Made by a program: the position numbers and the translations under genes
Notes under the pieces: model-generated
What the model saw: the letters and a program-made list of their open reading frames with translations, nothing else
What the model was told of the DNA's origin: nothing
The model's database searches: none
In this document: piece after piece, positions 42,660-55,596 of the stretch
How positions within the stretch are numbered: position 1 is the stretch's first letter
How the letters are laid out: each line of letters starts with the position of its first letter
NCBI GenBank assembly: GCA_030549495.1
Contig: JAUIRK010000536.1
Span: 930,001-994,000, forward strand
Source of the DNA: Nectonema munidae
Lineage: Eukaryota; Nematomorpha; Nectonematoida; Nectonematidae
Length of the DNA stretch: 64,000 nucleotides
Reading direction: 5' to 3'

Positions 42660-44938
42660 CGAAAGACAACCTCTCATAATTTTTCGACACACTCTTCGGA
42701 ACCCTAAAAAGGATGAAGACATCCAATAATCTCAAATCATTTTATTCACTATAATCAATTACTACCATTTACATAGAAACTCGTTTGTGTTCAATTTGAT
42801 AATGCTTTAAAATAAATTGTCTCCATGTATGATTTTATATAATAATAAAGAGGAGATAACGTTGCAAAGAACCTTGTAATTTTAAATATTTATTCCCATT
42901 TATTTTATTTAATACTTATATATAATAAAGTTTGATCCCTGTTTGATTTGATATAATATAAATAGGAGGAGGGGGAACAACGAGGTGAAAGAATTAATTA
43001 GATAGATTGTTTTTATTCGCCTTTAAACTTTTGATTTATTTTTATTAGCTTTATGTCTTCGACAAGAAAAATATGAATATTTTTAATTACATATTTATTG
43101 TATATAATATAGTCACGAGAAATACTTTTCAATGTAAGCAGTAACTAAAACAAAAAAATTTATACACAAAAATTTCATTCAATCCTTTTTTTGAGACAAA
43201 AAACTTCAGTGATGACACTGATGTTGAAAAATTTGAGCACTAAATCTGTTGACTGTTCATTATTCTCGCATCATTTAAATCTGAGTTTTTTATTTCAAGC
43301 ATTCTTCCCATCCATTTGAGCGTCATTATCGATGCACACAATTCTTCTAGTGCCATTATTTCGACAATGTTTAAACGTTTAGCAGTAGATGCAATTTTGT
43401 AGTTCTGTTTGAAATTATTTATAATCTCTTGATCAAGTGGTTGAAGTAAGGATGTTGTGTATGGTGGGAAAAAGATGACCTTAATTTTTTAGAATTGTAG
43501 GTTCTTTGGATGGCTTAGAAAATTTTCAGCAAAAATAAAAGTGGGCAGATTTGAAATGTCTTCAAATATTTTACGTCATCGAAGCTATTATGATGTTTTT
43601 AAAATACCTTGAACGAGCAGCTGAACCAATAAAAATAGGTTTTTCTAAAGCTCACATCATATTTGCAATGAAAGCCATAGTAAGACGATCTTTGCTTATT
43701 TTTCCTTTGGTTGAATTTTTTGGACTAAGATTGAGGGTAGGAGATGGAAGAGCCCTATAAAATAATTCAGTTTCATCTATATTATAAATATTGTTTGGAG
43801 AATAGCCATCGACAATAGAGGGTATATGCTCTCTCTACTGATAAGCATCTTTTAATAAATTGAATAACAAAATAAAACGTTGAACTCATTTTAAACAAAA
43901 ATAATAATTTACCAAAATTCACACTCCCTCGTTCACCACTAATAATTCTCGAGTGCAACTTATGGTAGCGTTTAAAGTTATTCAACCATATATTTGAAGT
44001 TCTTTATTTCAAGAGTGTTAGAAATTTATAAAGCTTTTTCTTGTAACAATGGCCCATTAACAGGGATATTACGAGACCTTGCAAATGTGTTCTATAACCA
44101 AAGTTCTTCCTCTCTATAAAAAACGCGAGAACATAGGCGTTTACGTTGACCATCGACACTGCACTGAAACTTTTCAATTAAACATGACTTTTCTTTTAAT
44201 ATTTTCTCAATTTTTGATTTACTGGAGTTGAATTGAACTGCTATATGCTAGTTTTAGAAAATTTAGATACTACCTCATTCTTTTTTTAGCGAAAATTAAC
44301 TCTTTTACAAACTGAAGTTTTCAAAGAATTATACATAATGAATATTTACGTCTTTATGGGTAAGATTTTTTTAAAAGTTGATAATTTTTCTATAATGAAA
44401 AACAAATTTGTACTTGATGTCCTATCTTATTCAAGAGAGCACATTGATTCATAAGATAAAATATGTAACATTAAGAGAACATCACTAGTCATGGCAAGCG
44501 TATTATCTATCAGCAAAGGCTTTTTTTATTTTGACAATTAAACTAAAATTTGTTTATGCTTCCATATTCAGTTTTCACTTTTTTTAGAGTATATATGAAT
44601 AAGTAAGAAGCTCTCTATCTAAATAGCCCCTTTTCAGCAAAACATATGCAAGGAAAAAGGGTGTGTTTTTTCAATGCAGAGTTCTTAAGTAAACATTTGT
44701 AATAGAATTACATAGTGGTATAACATCATGAAGATGAAAGTGTCCCCACTAGCAAGATTTTATATTTTCAAAGTCGTTCACATGTTTTCACTGTTCTAAG
44801 TAGTTAGGCGTCCTCGGTACCAAGGTTTTATATATATAACCATGTAAAAATGAACGGTTGTATAAAAAGGTTTCCACGGTGGCAAGGTGCTTTTATTATA
44901 GAAGTGTCCACAAGCCAAGGTTTCACTATTAAATTAAA
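42660..44938 (-). mobile_element. Second Tigger/pogo relic
   Basis: The limits are tentative. The right arm (44730-44938) carries four spaced repeats of a GTGTCC...GCAAGG-type motif, as iterated in Tigger ends. The left arm near 42660-42720 has ACAACCTCTCATAA and TCGACACACTCTTCGGAACC, which look like a pogo terminus. The interior holds a minus-strand transposase ruin. It is much older than the copy at 29937. Confidence 0.55.
43285..44240 (-). pseudogene. Tigger/pogo transposase ruin
   Basis: The minus strand has ARSRNIPVNGPLLQEKAL (second DNA-binding part; family pattern 'GIPVSGPLLQEKA'), then NNFKRYHKLHSRIISGE, and IYNIDETELFYRALPS with the first catalytic aspartate, followed by GKISKDRLTMAFIAN. 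Pieces matching 'LPPNTTSxxQPLDQ' are only faintly visible near 43420-43480. There are many stops and frame changes. A paralogue of the 30072 transposase, not a recent copy of it. Confidence 0.8.
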
Positions 44939-45057
44939 GATAGAAAGTAGGTTTAAAATATAAAAAATATCTCTAATTATTTTCAAAAAAGAAATCTTAG
45001 AAAAGTGAGAGGTAAATAAATCACTTCAATTTTTTGATATCGCTAATAAAACTTATG

Positions 45058-45480
45058 TTAATTTTTTTTATCATTATGAAAACAGAATATTTTGTCATCA
45101 TAACTATTTACATAACTAAATAATTTTGATTTTTTACACGCAGATAAAATATCAATGAGCCCATATATACACAGATTATTACGCCTTGTATATTGATCAA
45201 GTCTGTTGATTTGTTTTTTAGCTTCATCATTCATTTTGTTAGAAGTTATACAAACCTTTTTAACTTCATCCAAGTCGTCTCTAATTTTTTTTCCCTTATT
45301 GATGTTTAGCCTTCATTTCCTCTTTGATTTGCAACACCTCATTTTCTAAAATCTTTATCCGATTTATAACAACATCAGTGAATGTATTAATCAACTTATC
45401 TTTAAAGTCATCATCTTCAAAAAGAGCATAAATTCCTTTTCTTAATAACTTCTCTCGATTTATTAATTTTTTTATATTTA
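45058..45480 (-). pseudogene. LINE ORF1 fragment (coiled-coil protein)
   Basis: The minus strand has ILENEVLQIKEEMKAKHQ, then DLDEVKKVCITSNKMNDEAK, and ends with LDQYTRRNNLCIYGL. An 'EQYSRRNNIRIxGL' motif after a heptad-like coiled coil is typical of ORF1 in CR1/jockey/L1-type LINEs. At least one frame break is present. It lies downstream, in its own orientation, of the reverse transcriptase pieces at 46600-48880, so it belongs to a different or rearranged copy. Confidence 0.65.
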
Positions 45481-46599
45481 GTATAGCTTTAAGAAATAAA
45501 CGGAGTAATAGACCAATTTATCAATATAAAAATAAATTTTATGTTAAGATTTTTATATTTTGGATAAAATGCATTAAAAAATTAAACAGGGTTAAAGTCT
45601 AAACTTAGTTTTTCAAAAAAAATAAATCGCTGTCTATATTAATACTCTTAAATATTTATATTTCTTTACAATTTTTATTTGTAATTTTATTGATAAAAAT
45701 TGACGATATATTTCTCTAGAACCTTAAAATTTAAAATAATATTTTAATGATGATTTCATTTCTCTACTCAGTTTTGGCGATTATGTTGTAAAAATGTGTA
45801 AGTGTCAATTGAATTAGGGAAACTTTAGGAACAAAACAGATGTCTCTATAATTTTGGATCCTTCAGCTACTAAATATTCTTAGGGCTCAAAGTAATGGAA
45901 ATTTAAACTCTTAAGTTTATTTATGAGTATATTTATCAAAAAAAATCTCACAGAAATACTTTTTGTATTAAAAAGTTATTAGAATTTTTAAATACTAGAA
46001 AAACTAATGAATAATGTCAAGAAACATAAATCATTTAATCAATACGGGTTTTGAATTTTAGAAAAAAAATATATTTTTTTATTTTAAAAAAATTTCGTTT
46101 TACATTTATCCAATTTTTGAAGTTTTTAAAATTCTTTCTCTTTAGTAAGTGAGTTAGTAACTTTATTAATAAATACAAAAATGGAATTTATATTAAAATT
46201 AAAGAAAAATAATAAGAAGAAGAAGGCTTTACGTTCCAAGTGAAGTTATCAATTTGTATATAATTATACCGATTATATCAAGGATCTGAACCGCTTATAA
46301 TATAAATGCAGTATACCATGATAGTAGGTGTAAAGAAATAATAAACTATCTAGGTAAACAAATAAATATAAATGTATAATATATATATAGGCTATTTATT
46401 ATAATTACAAGAGAAACAATGATTCTACATTGGAATTTATATTTGTTAAGGAAGTGAGAAGAAAGATTTTTTAACATCATTGACAGGGTGTGATTTCTCA
46501 AAATTGTAGCACAAGAACTAATTCCAGATTTTGCATGCTCTATAGTCTATACTTGGATCTCTTTGATTTCGGAAGCTTGTATATGGGCAGGATTAGTTG
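45481..46599. other. No recognisable gene
   Basis: AT-rich. LINE remnants may underlie it, but no motif is visible. Confidence 0.4.
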
Positions 46600-48880
46600 A
46601 TTTGAGTTTCGCAAGCCTTTTGACTAGAGGTAACTCATTGTATCAAAAAATAAATTAAAGGTATAACAAAATGTTTGTTGAAAACTACCCTTATAATACT
46701 TTTTTCTGGGATATGAATAATGATTAGTTGCAGCATTATACTATATAGTAAATGAGGCATATATAATGAATTATATAATAAAAGCTTTGTATCAATAGGT
46801 AAAAGCCTTCTCAATTGTTTTAATTTATCTATAACAGTATTCAATTTACTAAGAATATAGTTTTTATCCATTTTCCAGTCCCAAGAAATTAACTTCCTCT
46901 ACGAAATCAACATTAATTTTGGGATAATTATCAATTGGAGTTTGGGAAAAATACATTTCTCTTTACACTTTGAAACATTGTCAAGAGAGTTATATTTGAA
47001 CCAATCAATCAAATTTGAAATTTTTTTTTTATCAATACTAGGATCATTTAAGAGAACGACAATAGATATAACACTTTTGTATTAGTATAGACTTTAGCAC
47101 GAATCACGTTTTCTAAGAATAATATTTCTAACTGATGTCATCAAAATTGTATTAGTTTTTCTAATGAAAAATTTCTATCATTTGAGTTTTAAATATTTTA
47201 TTATATTTTTGAGGGATAGCGAATAAATAATTTCCAATTTGTTGTAATTCAATCAGTATTTGATTTTAATTTTTTTTTTAGAAAAATATTAGAAATATAA
47301 TATTTTTTTCATCAAAATAACATTTGTGTTTATTATTGTTTTTTGAGTGTGTCATGATCAGGCTGGACTGTTGAGTGGGAGTCATATCAATATTTTATGC
47401 ATTCGCATTCCAAGTCGAATTATATATCACGCTTTTTAAATTTTACTTGAAAATCCCTTCAGTTATAAATTCAGAGTAGCTCTTAGCTATTTTAATGAAT
47501 TTGTGGAGTCTAGATTTCACTTTTCCAAAATTCTATTGATCAAAGGCATTGATTAATTTTCTTTTTAATGAGAAACTGAATTATTTTAAGCACTCAACAC
47601 TTAATCTAATTTTTTAAAAGTTAGAATAAATAAGGTTTTCGAAGTCGATGGATTTTGAATGGACAAAATTATACCGATTTTGACAATGGACAAAACACAC
47701 TATTGTTCATCTCTGCAATAAAATTATTGATAGCTGTTCATTTAAATCCAGTGATACATTCTTATTTCATTTTTTTTATATTTATTTCACTAAATAAAAA
47801 AGATTATAAAGTGTAGTTCAACTTAAGATAGATTATAGCATAGTTCTCATAAGATAAGGGATCATACATAAATGCCGTCATACAAAATTCTTAAATTTAT
47901 GAACCCCTCTCTTCCGCTGTTGTGATTTAACCCATCCTGCTCTATTTTTTGCGGAGTAGGGGACGTGATATATGTATGATCCCCAAGATTAAAACGAAAA
48001 AAATGGAACTGAGTTTTATTAGAAATGAAAGAAAAGTTAAGGTAAGAAAAATGAGAGAAACAGGGTTTTATAAAGCATACGTTTAATATTAGTGGGTAGC
48101 TCATTTTTGAATTTGCTGCAAACTATTTGACTTTGTCTAAACTGATTCCTAGATTAAATGTAGATACGCGTTCAATACTATTTTTATAAATTGACAAAAA
48201 AATGAAAAATTTCGATTTTTAAATGATTCAAATCACATAAATGGCAAACAGGATCCAAAACTTGACTAATTGTATCTGATTTTTTGGAGAAATGAAAATT
48301 ATCACCTGCAAATATTAGATATTTGAAAGTTAGATTGATCTTATATAAACATATGCAGAGGAAACAAAATTGACCCGAGGATGCACCTTTTGGGTACTCA
48401 TTTATTAACTTTACTCTCAGTAGATCCCAAAACCATTCGTTTCCATTTTTGAGAGCGATTAGACGAATGTGATTTTTTTAGTTGTCGATATTACATCCTA
48501 GGTAAGAATAAATAATCTTACATAGCTGGATATATGGCAAGGATAATCACGATCAGGAAAGTTTTATCAAAATTTGCGAGAGCTTTTGAAAGATCTATAA
48601 ATAGAGCTAAAACTTCCTATCATTTTTACAATGAGTCATTTTTGAGAATTCATTTTTGTGTATATAAAACATAATTTGCTGGTTTAATATTTTTCCAAAA
48701 ATTCTTAAAAGCTTATTAATAATTCTGATTGGATGCTAATTTAAAAAAATGGCGCCTACCTCTTTTGAAAACAGGTTAAAAGTAATTAATAAATACTTTT
48801 TTTGTAATATCAATAATCACGACTAATTTATTCAAAGATTCACAATGAATATCTTGTTTTTGATTTAGACTTATACATAT
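46600..48880 (-). mobile_element. Decayed LINE, reverse transcriptase pieces
   Basis: Minus strand, from high to low coordinates. Near 48580 LALFIDLSKALANFDKTFL matches the 'FIDLSKAFDT' block. Near 48400 comes VPKRCILGSILF ('GVPQGSILGPLLF'). At 46870-47060 there is IDWFKYNSLDNVSKCKEK, and at 46635-46871 LNTVIDKLKQLRRLLP and LLLYNSLYMPHLLYSI, the thumb/C-terminal block. The order is right for one jockey/CR1-like copy with inserts between blocks. It has many breaks. Confidence 0.65.
47858..47984. mobile_element. MITE-like inverted repeat inside the LINE
   Basis: GGGATCATACATAAATGCCG at the left pairs with GGGGATCATACATATATCAC inward from the right. The middle is slightly GC-richer (CCTCTCTTCCGCTGTTG). 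A target duplication is unclear. It interrupts the LINE between its reverse transcriptase blocks. Confidence 0.65.
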
Positions 48881-49020
48881 TTGTTCTTGATAAAAGCATG
48901 GCGTCAATGATGCCTTCTTTCTTGGTAGCGCGTGCATTTTGTGCTCAAAAGGATAGCTTTCAATTTTACTTGTTCAAAAGAAAGTTTTGATGAACGCCCA
49001 AATTTTTCTACCCCAGGAAA

Positions 49021-49380
49021 AGACCCCTTCTCAACTTATAATTTAAGCACACACATTGAAGTCAGAGCTTCTTTTTCTAAACTAATTCTTTGATCTCTTT
49101 TCATGTTGAATACCACCAGGGAATTTTTCAACATCAAAAGGGGTATCAACATCTGAAGAAGATTCACAGCCATGGTTTCACATACCAGTCTTGCAACCGG
49201 CTTTAACTCTAATAAGCGCTCTATCATTTCATATGTGTTGCTCCATCTACTAGGCTGATCTATAATAGTAACCTTACTTGCACGTCTTTTAATAATCTCT
49301 TGAACCTTGAACTTACCAATGAAACTTCTTAATCCATTGCAAATGGCAAGTTGTAGAGTGTATACTAGAGCTTCTGATTT
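49021..49380 (-). pseudogene. hAT transposase fragment (core region)
   Basis: The minus strand has ALVYTLQLAICNGLRSF and QPSRWSNTYEMIERLLELKP, which is the 'RWSSTYDMLERLLE' block of Ac/Hermes-like hAT transposases, then CETMAVNLLQ and an open frame to 49036. It may be the remains of the element bounded by CTCGAG-rich ends beginning at 49380, or of the host into which that element inserted. Confidence 0.7.
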
Positions 49381-50045
49381 CTCGATAAAGTTTAATTCTC
49401 GAGAAACGAGAAAAAAATATATGATTCTCGAGAAAAGTTTCTAGAAGTTAAAAATATTAAAAATATTTTACGAAAAAAATATTTTGTTTTATTAGTAAAA
49501 TAACTTTTTAAAAAAACAAGAGCATTTAAAGTTTCGTTTTTCAAACTCAATCGTTTTGGAGATAAAATTCTTCCGCATTGACAAGAAGTTGGTTGGATGC
49601 ATAAAAGAGAATTTTTTAACAATTGCATTGATTCTGATAAATCAAAATTTTTGTTTTGTTTGAACATCTGTAGTTCTTCTTCTATTGTACTAACTTTTTC
49701 TTCTCATACATGAATTCTTTAATTTCTCTATTTAAACTTTGAGATTCTTCTTCAAACTCATCAACAGATTCGACTTGAATTTGCCTTTCTTGCATAACAG
49801 TTCCATGCTCCTAATAATGAGAAAAAATTTTATCAAAAATATTTTTTGCACATTCTAAAATTTCTTCAAAATTTGAATATTCAAATGTTGATCGTGCATT
49901 ACACATAATTATTTATTTTTTATTAATATTTATTCAAAATTTAACATGTTTTCAGTAATAAAAATTTTTTTTTTAATTCTTGAATCTCGACAAAAATTTC
50001 TCGAGAATCAAGAAATAAAAAAATTCTAAAATTCTCGAGACAGGA
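49381..50045 (-). mobile_element. hAT derivative with CTCGAG-rich ends and a dimerisation domain
   Basis: The left edge (49381-49445) has TTCTCGAGAAACGAG and ATTCTCGAGAAAAG. The right edge (49981-50045) has TTTCTCGAGAATC and ATTCTCGAGAC. Inside, the minus-strand frame 49392-49667 carries CIQPTSCQCGRILSPKRLSL and LNALVFLKSYF, the hAT C-terminal dimerisation pattern (PTS...ER.FS...K). A clear 8-bp duplication was not found. Confidence 0.6.
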
Positions 50046-50158
50046 CTGATGTGGAGAAGTGTGAAATTTTTGATGTTATATTACTTATGTCCTTTTTCTC
50101 ACATATCATTATTCCCGAGGATCCGTTGAAAAATGATATTAAGTGAGTTGCTAGCACA

Positions 50159-51076
50159 TCAACTGAAGTTGCCTCTTGGCAGTAGTGCATATTCCCTTGT
50201 TGCGCAATACTCCTGCAAAGTTGCCAAGATAAGATCATAAAAATGTCCTCTCAATTGGGCCTTAAGAGCTTTCTTCTTTAAATTTTCCCATAAATAAATG
50301 ACGGATGCTATCTTTTTCCATTTCTGAACCATTTCTCTCAATACAACTAACTCTATTATGCTATCTTTAAAACTCTGTGCATTTATTGACACAGTGACTT
50401 TTTGAGACATAAAAAATTTACTAATGCCTGGCTGATTTATTTTAGTGTCTATTCCGGTGAAAATACTTATTTTGGAGATCTCAAGCTTTTGTCTCTTTTC
50501 TTATATTATTCCAAGTACGGGTATCGAACGAAGACTAACAGAAGGGATTTCTTCTCAATGTCAAGAGACTCATTAATTTGCAAAGCATAATAAAGAGATG
50601 CAGCTAATCTTTATATTTGTTGTTCTTCTAAATTAAGTGCAGTGTCATCCATTCTTCTAGAAACTGTTGTGTCCGATACAGGTATTTGATGCAATGCAAG
50701 ATGTTTATATTTTCTTCAAAATTATTTTTGCAACTGGAATAATACAAACTTTCACCCACTGTAAATGCTTTTTTAGATTTGGCTATCAAATGCGAAATGA
50801 TATGAGACATGGAGGAAGTTATTCTTCGGTTTGATATAAGTATAGGGCTTTTTTTTTGCTTTTCAAATTCCTTTTCCATTCTTTCTCCAATAACTCCAAA
50901 GTATTCTTTAGTTCTGGGTGATGTTTATTGCAATGATTTTTCATCCTGCTTGCTCTCATTGATTCGTTTGTTTGTGTTTTACAGCACTTTAAGCAAAGTT
51001 GTATTGGATGTTCAATAGTCGCAGTTTCTATGAAACCATATTTTAAATTTTCATTCTTATACTTTTTTGTTGGCAA
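50159..51076 (-). pseudogene. hAT transposase pseudogene, BED finger end (SCAND3/ZBED type)
   Basis: The frame at 50819-51076 starts MPTKKYKNENLKYGFIE, then LCLKCCKTQTNESMRASRMK and NHCNKHHPEL, a complete BED zinc finger with the 'NESM' signature. A second frame (50628-50879) continues with SHLIAKSKKAFTVGESLYYS, the 'IAKAKKPHTIGE' block that follows the finger in this family. Pieces at 50159-50410 probably belong to it but are not diagnostic. The catalytic block is not seen. Confidence 0.8.
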
Positions 51077-51079
51077 TTT

Positions 51080-51900
51080 TAGTGATTTATGACTGTCTTA
51101 AAATCCAAAATCTATTTAAATCTGAAAAATTTGAATTAGTTTATAAAAAAAGCAAAAATTTTATCAAGAAATTATAATTAATTCTAAAAAAATAGAATAA
51201 AATTTAAAAAAAAATTCAAAAAATCCCAATTATAAAATGATTTTCACTCTAAAAAAATGTCTAAAATAGCGTGATAAAAACCTAAATGTTTGATGTTAAA
51301 GCCATCAACAAACCAAAGAAATGAAAAAATTGAAAAAAGAGGAGTTTAGTGTTAAAATTGTTATTTGTATGAATGTAGGAATGTTAAATATTAATAAATC
51401 CACAACATTAGAAGCACATTTTAATTAAATATTAAAAACTTTAAATTAATATTTATTGATAAATTATATTATTATTATTAAATTATAAATTAAAGATTTT
51501 TAGCGTGGCAAGGCCTTGAGATTGAAAGAAAAAATGGTTTTAAAATATTTTAAATGTCTAAGATACTTAGAGTGAATAATGGAATTTTTGAAAAGTTTTA
51601 CTTCCAACGAACACATGAATGAACGAACATACTTGTTTATATCAGACTTAAAACTGATTACTTCACACCAAATGCCACTGTATTTTATATTGTATTCTAA
51701 ATGTAATCAATTGACTTGAGCTGCTGTATGTTTTGAGGTGCGGCTTATAGACATAGGCGAGGTTGTAAAAAATTCATTCTTATACCTTTTCTTAACATTC
51801 TTCTTCTCTATATTCAACTGCTTCCATTTACTATTATTTCAAGTATCAGAGTCAGGAAGAGACTTTATTTCTGAGAAGGTTAAGTATTTTTAAATTGCAA
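51080..51900. other. No recognisable gene
   Basis: Very AT-rich flank upstream of the hAT pseudogene. Confidence 0.4.
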
Positions 51901-51950
51901 AAATTCAATTTTTAGGAGCCCAAATTATTCTTCCCGGGCCCTGGGTTGAA
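51901..51950. mobile_element. Possible right end of a hAT MITE
   Basis: CCCGGGCCCTGGGTTGAAGA followed by AGCCTG resembles a hAT terminus. No matching left end was found within the window. Confidence 0.35.
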
Positions 51951-52792
51951 GAAGCCTGCTCTAGAGGAGACACTTGCTTTGTGGCTTGGCAAATTTTGTT
52001 TTCACAAATTGAAAATGTTTTGAAGCATTTGAAACATCGCACGCACATAGATAAAATGTTTGTTATCGAAACTTTCAATAAAATATTAGAACATAACAGA
52101 CTTCCTTTCTGAATCTTAAGCCAGTGTTTAAGGGTTGATTTATTAGTTATTACAGAGAATCTGAAAATTAAAAGGAAAGTTTAGCAATAATAAGTAGGTA
52201 TGGTAGGCACATTTTTATTAAATATGATATACCCAACTATAGTCAAAGCCATATTTAAAAAAGGTAGGGTTAGGTAGGTTTATTTTCAAAATAAAGTATG
52301 ATTTATATTCTTTGCCTACCAGTTTATTTATTTTATACATATATAGATTGAATTTGATGCTGATTCCCTGCAAATTTAATGACACTTTTTTATCTTCTCG
52401 AGGAGGAAGGAATATGACATAGGAGTGTATCAAGTAAATAGCTTTATTTATTCAATTTTGCACCAAATGCCTTGTACATTTTTCGATTTGATTTGAAATC
52501 AAATCTTTAAAAACCTCACCTAGGGGCAGTGCTTACTCCAAAAGTCAGTGATGAGTTTTTATATCGGCGTTTAGTATAATTTTTCAGCAGTTGTTCAAAT
52601 ATTTTTTTGCTAAAACCGGCTGTAATTAAGTTGTAAATGGTTATTTTTCACTAGTTTTGATACTATAAATCTTTGTTTATATGTTTTCAGACAAATATTT
52701 TTTAAAAAATACGTTTATTTAGTTTTTGTTTTTAATTGTCTTGATGTAAAATTATTTAGATTCTTTTTTAATTTGCATTTACTTTATTTTAA

Positions 52793-54745
52793 AATGGACT
52801 CTTCAGGATTTTCATGGTTGATATTTAAAGATGATGATGAATTGAAAATGTATAGATGTAGCTTTTGTGCAGAATATAGAACCTCAGTGAAAACTTTTGG
52901 AAGATGGAGACCCTGGGAAAATATAAAAATATCAAACCTGAGTGATCATCAAAATTCTTGAGGTATGAAAAATAGCAAACAGCCAACCTTAAAAAGTCAC
53001 TTAGGATGTTTTCTAAAAAAAGATTACCATCAGAAGAAGAAAAACAAATCAGAAGTAAAAGATTCTCAACTCGTTCAATTTAGTGCTTTAACGTCTACTT
53101 TGTCAACAAGAACTCGCTTTGATCAAAATAGGTCATTTGCTTAACTTTGCTGATTTTGTTTTTGAAACAAATTGTGAACGTCTAAGTAATAGAGAGGTGT
53201 TCATTATGGCACTGAGCATCTTTCTTTCTTAGCTAAGGTTGTAAAAGAAGAGGCATTTAAAGACATATTTGGAAAACCCTACAGTGTTATTTTAAATGCT
53301 TCAAATGATATATTTTTGAATAAAACCCTATGCTTTTTGATTAACACCCGTGTACCAGGTAATCAATTTCTTGGTATTTTTGAAATTGAGTCTGGAACCG
53401 GTCTAATTTATACGAACGTTACTTTTGATTTGTTATGTGTAAACATGGCTTTGATATCTCTCAATTTGTTGGCATTGGTTCTGATGGAGCAAGTGCAATG
53501 GTAGGAAAAAATATTGGGATGTTGAAAATCTTCTCTGATATAGTAAGATTAAAAAGAGGGCTTGCATGAGAAAAGCCTGTCTTATTTCATATTCATTGCA
53601 CACCTCATCGTCTTGCACTTGCTTTATATGATGTTTATAATGCTCCGAGAGTTAAAGAATTTCTGCAAGAAGTTGATGGGTTATGTAGAGCATCTTATAA
53701 CTTTTTTTCTAGAAGTAGTAGCAATAGAAGTGAATACCGAAACACAAAGTGAGAAAACAAGATACAAATCCTCGACTTAAATATACTAATGAAGGTATTT
53801 TAATGCAAACATTTTTTGATAATAATAGATCTAAATCATTTGATGATTTTTGTCGTATATTAAAGATCTTTGCTGTACTTAATAAACAAACTCAGATAGA
53901 AGACACAACTGTTTGGAGGTGCTTTACAGCAATTGAAAAACTCGTAATAAGTTGGAGTTGTGTGAAAACTTAAGTTTTGAAGGTAAAGAATTGAGGAAAG
54001 TTTTTTTAGTGCACCTTTGTAAAAGATTACCATATTCATCTGCAACAGTTTTTAAACCTTTTGATTTTAGTCTTCTTCCTATAAAAGGTAGAAGATTTCC
54101 TAAAAAAGAAGTAAAATTTTCAATGAAAAACGTCGTAACGACATGTTCCAATTTTTTCGATAAAGATAGAAATAGAGTAAGCATATGTAAAAAAATTGTA
54201 CCGAGATTTTCGCTTTCTTGAAAACTATGCTATAAGAGAGAAGATAACGTGTAAGCGCGCGATCGAAGAAACAGAAATTGGAAAATACTTTAAAACTTTG
54301 ATAGACATGGTGATATGTATTCCTGCATCTTCATCTGGAGCTAAGCGTGTATTTTCATGTCAAAATAGAGTTAAATCAAAACATCGTGCATGTTTAAAAA
54401 TTAATAAATTAGATGAACTACTAGCTGTACATCTACTGTAAGTTCCAAATCAGATTTATTCAAATGGAAATCTAGAGGCTGCTTTCAAGCTTTGGTGGGC
54501 GGAAAAAAAATCGAAGAAAAATGAGTGCTATCAATCATCCGGGCAATCAAGTGCACGAACAACCTTGCTTGATGTCTTATCAGATAAAAAAATCAAACGA
54601 AAACTGTTTTGAGGGAAGTGATTCAGATTCCATTTCTTCTATCGATGAAGGGGAGATTGCTTTCTTTAAGGTGAAGAAAGAAATCTGGCCTAACTTAGAA
54701 CACAAAGAAGTAGATGATTTGTCTGAAGACTGGGAATTGTATTAA
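52793..54745 (+). pseudogene. hAT transposase pseudogene (finger, core and dimerisation domain)
   Basis: It starts at ATG 52793 (MDSSGFSWLIFKDDDEL), followed by MYRCSFCAEYRTS and WENIKISNLSDHQNS, a CxxC...H-type finger. Core pieces follow. KPYSVILNASNDIF replaces the usual 'SVMCDGSTD' block, and FVGIGSDGASAMVGKNIGM and VLFHIHCTPHRLALAL are well kept. The C-terminal dimerisation domain is at 54196-54441 (MVICIPASSSGAKRVFSCQN, then RVKSKHRACLK). A tail frame 54521-54745 ends it. There are at least four stops or frame changes. A possible left end (CAGTGCTTACTCC) is near 52530 but has no matching right end. Confidence 0.8.
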
Positions 54746-54918
54746 ATAAAAAGTAATTATGTATTTAAGATTTTAAAATCAATAAACTATTTTGAAATAT
54801 AAGATTTCATTTACAAAGCTTTCATTTATACTTAAATATGATTAATTTCTAGAACTATTTTAAGATGTCCTCAGAAATTATTTTGAAGAATCATAAAAAA
54901 ATGGCAATAGTCATCAAA

Positions 54919-54931
54919 GGGGGGGGGGGGG
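54919..54931. repeat. Run of 13 G
   Basis: A homopolymer just left of a partial TTAA MITE. Confidence 0.85.
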
Positions 54932-54989
54932 CAAAAACGCATGATTTTAAGGAAAAAATCTTTTAAAGCTCTTATCATTATTGATTATT

Positions 54990-55098
54990 ATCATCATTGG
55001 TATTCCCTTTTTGATAAATTTGATCAAGGAATGGCATTGATAAACGCAGATGGCTTTATTTTTGTAATGTCACATTGGGTCGTTGTTAGCCGGTTAAA
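54990..55098. mobile_element. Partial TTAA MITE (42056 type)
   Basis: GATAAACGCAGATGGCTTTA, TTTTTGTAATGTC and the end GTTGTTAGCCGGTTAA match the right two thirds of 42056-42183. The left end is missing or diverged. Confidence 0.7.
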
Positions 55099-55596
55099 AT
55101 TTATCCTTCCGACACAACGGTGATTTGTTTAAGTTGCGTAATCGGAAAATATTTGTAGTTTTTATTTGACAATTTTTTAGTACAAATATTCAAATAATTT
55201 TGCTTGTAATAAAGTCTATTGTTTTAAAGGAATTATTGATAAATTTAGAATATTTATTTTGTATTCCTTTACGGATTAAATGGGATTCTTCTACATATCT
55301 TACGGTCAAAGTTTGTAAGTATTATTGCTAGAGAACTATTAAAGTTATTTTAGTTTTGTTTCTTGGATTTGAAAGAAGAGATTTCAAAAAGTGTGTTGTA
55401 TTTCATAAACACAAAAGTGATTACTAGGATAATATTTTTAAAATGGACCTTTTTGGCGACACTTCATATGCATATAGGTATCAAAATATTGCCTGGAGCC
55501 ACACAAAGGAGCAAAATTTTTAATGTTTCTGTTGCATTTTAGATTTTGTTTGAAAACTATGATTCAATGGATACACAGAAAGAAAATTAATCTTGA
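55099..55596. promoter_or_regulatory. Upstream region of the FAM98 gene
   Basis: AT-rich sequence holding the gene's 5' flank. I cannot point to a defined TATA box, initiator or 5' splice site. It may contain an untranslated exon. Confidence 0.3.
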
